Shown in pieces: positions 62,663 through 64,000 of a stretch of DNA of 64,000 bases. Every line of letters begins with the position of its first letter. The first letter of the stretch is position 1. The stretch covers positions 124,001-188,000 of the forward strand of contig NZ_JAIUGX010000001.1 in assembly GCF_020164785.1 (NCBI RefSeq). The letters run 5' to 3'. The notes under the pieces are model-generated. The model worked only from the letters and a program-made list of their open reading frames with translations. It searched no databases and had not been told where the DNA came from. This DNA is from Mesorhizobium sp. ES1-1 (lineage in GTDB: Bacteria; Pseudomonadota; Alphaproteobacteria; Rhizobiales; Rhizobiaceae). Made by a program: the position numbers and the translations under genes.

Positions 62663-63703
62663 TCAGGTGCTTTCGCGCTGGATCAGCTCGAATTTCAGGT
62701 CGATCACGCTGCCGCGCAGATGCTCGGCACCGTCGATGATCCGGCTCAACAGAATGCGCGCCGTCCGTTCGCCGATGTCATAACGGGGCAGCCTCAGCGT
62801 GCTGACGGATGGGCTGACGTGACGCAGAAGATCCACGTCGTCGAAGCTCGCCAGGGCAATCCGGCCAGGAACGTCCCAGCCGCGCTTCTGGCACTCGAAG
62901 AGCGCCCCGACCGCCAGCACGTCACCGGCGCAAAACAGCGCGTCGACCTCGGGTACGCTTTGCACCACGCGCGCCATCACTTCCGCCCCCGAGGCGAGAC
63001 CGCGCTCAGTCTCGAGCACGATGCGCGGATCGGGTTCCAGTCCGAGTTGACCAAGCGCGGCGTGATATCCTTCCAGTCGGTCTTTTGAGCGATCATTGTG
63101 AACGGAATAGAGGCTGGCGAAAGCAATCTTGCGATATCCAAGCCGGCCGAGATGCATCGTCATGGCATAGGCTGCGTCATGATTTGAGAAACTGACCACC
63201 ATATCCAGCGGTTCTGCCGGTATATTTCCGTTTTCTACGACAGGTATGCCCGATTTCCTGATCTTCTCGGCAGCTTGCGGAGTATGTTCGGTGCTGTGCA
63301 GGACAAGGCCGCTGACGCGCTGGCTGAGAAAGATCGTGATCAGCTCCTCTTCCTCATTGGGATCATAGCCCGACTCGGCGATCATGAGCTGGAATCCGGA
63401 ACGCTTCAGCACCTCCGACAAGCCTTTGACGGTTTGCGTATAGATCGAGTTGTCAATGCTCGGCACGATCAGGCCAATCGTCGTTGACCGGCTCGAGGAG
63501 AGGCTTCCGGCCAGATGGTTCGGCAGATAGCCGATCTCCCGGACAACGCGGAGCACTTTTTCGCGCATCTCGGGCGAAACCTTGCCGGGTTCGTTGAGCG
63601 CGCGTGAAACAGTCATGATGGAGACGCCTGCGCGAACCGCGACATCGCGCATCCGCGCGCTCCCAACGCGCGGATTTCCGTCTACCGTGGGTTTTTTCGG
63701 CAT
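62663..63703 (-). CDS. LacI-family repressor, gluconate-repressor (GntR)-like
   Basis: A 346-residue repressor. The helix-turn-helix is MRDVAVRAGVSIMTVSRALNEPGKVSPEMREKVLRVVREIGYLPN (about residues 17-62), followed by a LacI sensor domain with TIGLIVPSIDNSIY, LVLHSTEHTPQAAEKI, and ASFDDVDLLRHVSPSVSTLRLPRYDIGERTARIL. The last is a close match to the GntR (gluconate) subgroup. ATG 63703 starts the usual N-terminal arm; the upstream frame to 63865 has no ribosome-binding site and covers the second operator. It probably represses itself and the operon ending at 58454 or 56435, through the sites at 62589 and 63789. Confidence 0.88.
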   Translation of the reverse strand: MPKKPTVDGNPRVGSARMRDVAVRAGVSIMTVSRALNEPGKVSPEMREKVLRVVREIGYLPNHLAGSLSSSRSTTIGLIVPSIDNSIYTQTVKGLSEVLKRSGFQLMIAESGYDPNEEEELITIFLSQRVSGLVLHSTEHTPQAAEKIRKSGIPVVENGNIPAEPLDMVVSFSNHDAAYAMTMHLGRLGYRKIAFASLYSVHNDRSKDRLEGYHAALGQLGLEPDPRIVLETERGLASGAEVMARVVQSVPEVDALFCAGDVLAVGALFECQKRGWDVPGRIALASFDDVDLLRHVSPSVSTLRLPRYDIGERTARILLSRIIDGAEHLRGSVIDLKFELIQREST

Positions 63704-63788
63704 TGCTGTCACAGCCCGGCGTTGCGAAGAAATCAAACCATCACGCGGGCAGATAAACAACCCTTCACGACAGAAACCCGCAAATCTG

Positions 63789-63804
63789 TTGTTACCGCTA
63801 TCAA
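63789..63804. promoter_or_regulatory. Second gluconate-repressor-like operator
   Basis: TTGTTACCGCTATCAA resembles the palindrome at 62589 (TTACCG core, same spacing) and the gntK-type box. It lies 86 bases upstream of the LacI start and 45 bases before the divergent start at 63849, so it could control both. Confidence 0.55.
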
Positions 63805-63848
63805 AAACCGCTATTGAAGCTTGCGCACTGATGATGCCGGGGATCGCA

Positions 63849-64000
63849 ATGGATGGGACCGCCAACAGCCGAGCCGAACAGGCGGTGCTGCATTATGTAG
63901 CCGCCGCGCGGCCAGTGCAGCGGTTGATCAGCGCGACATTGACGCAGGTCGCTGGCTTCGCGCTGCTGCTGCTGACATCGCGAAGCCGCGTGTCGCTGGC
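63849..64000 (+). CDS. Start of a divergent gene, product unclear (partial)
   Basis: An open frame from ATG 63849 runs to the window end: 50 codons starting MDGTANSRAEQAVLHYVAAA, then a basic patch RPVQRLI and a hydrophobic stretch TLTQVAGFALLLLTS. Third positions are G/C-rich. It could be an ABC exporter subunit, whose N-terminus often looks like this, but the fragment is too short to decide. It shares its upstream region with the LacI gene and its operator. Confidence 0.4.
   Translation, partial: MDGTANSRAEQAVLHYVAAARPVQRLISATLTQVAGFALLLLTSRSRVSL

Overview
The window is GC-rich, densely coded DNA from an alphaproteobacterium, most likely a Mesorhizobium-like member of the Rhizobiales. The clues are a decamer-type lumazine synthase (RibH2) behind an FMN riboswitch, a second, tail-less FtsZ of the rhizobial FtsZ2 type, many ABC importers for sugars, amines and amides with local LacI, GntR, SorC and TetR regulators, and strong GC bias at third codon positions. 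I see no rRNA, tRNA, CRISPR array, phage or insertion sequence. It reads as a catabolic and efflux region of a chromosome or large replicon.

Layout. 1-3.4 kb (minus): polyamine-type ABC importer (binding protein cut by the window edge, two permeases) and an FAD amine oxidoreductase; the two promoter regions share a 16-bp motif. 3.6-9.0 kb (plus): FAH-family enzyme, sugar ABC importer (binding protein, permease, ATPase) and a LacI regulator. 9.3-14.8 kb: TetR regulator divergent from a small protein, an RND pump and its adaptor, with two identical-format dyads in the promoter. 15.1 kb: lone SDR. 15.9-21.1 kb (minus): TetR, lipoprotein adaptor and RND pump, with a 15-bp perfect inverted repeat in front. 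21.3-23 kb: acyl-CoA ligase. 23.2-35.2 kb: SorC regulator, fused class II aldolase/dehydrogenase, ParDE, a sugar-type ABC importer divergent from mtnK-mtnA, riboswitch-ribH2, class II fructose-bisphosphate aldolase. 35.3-37.7 kb: ftsZ2 and anmK.

37.7-44.0 kb (minus) is a compact unit: M20 deacylase, hydroxylysine-kinase-like phosphotransferase, class III aminotransferase-fold phospholyase, GntR, a D-2-hydroxyglutarate-dehydrogenase-like flavoprotein and an acetyltransferase. 44.2-53.3 kb (plus): acetyltransferase, MalT-like LuxR regulator, class II deacetylase and a five-gene urea/amide-type ABC importer. 53.3-56.3 kb: acetolactate-synthase-like enzyme and a Tim44-domain membrane protein. 56.4-63.7 kb (minus): amidohydrolase, S-formylglutathione hydrolase, MmgE/PrpD protein, 3-hydroxyisobutyrate-dehydrogenase-like enzyme, lactonase, SDR and a LacI repressor with two gluconate-repressor-like operators. 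The last 150 bases hold the start of a divergent gene.

How the genes may work together. The most interesting proposals are inferences from gene content: (i) the importer facing mtnK-mtnA takes up methylthioribose, and the aldolase/dehydrogenase fusion 5 kb away may cleave the product, giving a one-protein version of the last steps of the DHAP shunt; (ii) the 37.7-44.0 kb unit could degrade an N-acylated hydroxylysine to 2-oxoglutarate; (iii) the 44-53 kb unit could import and deacetylate an acetylated amine or amide.
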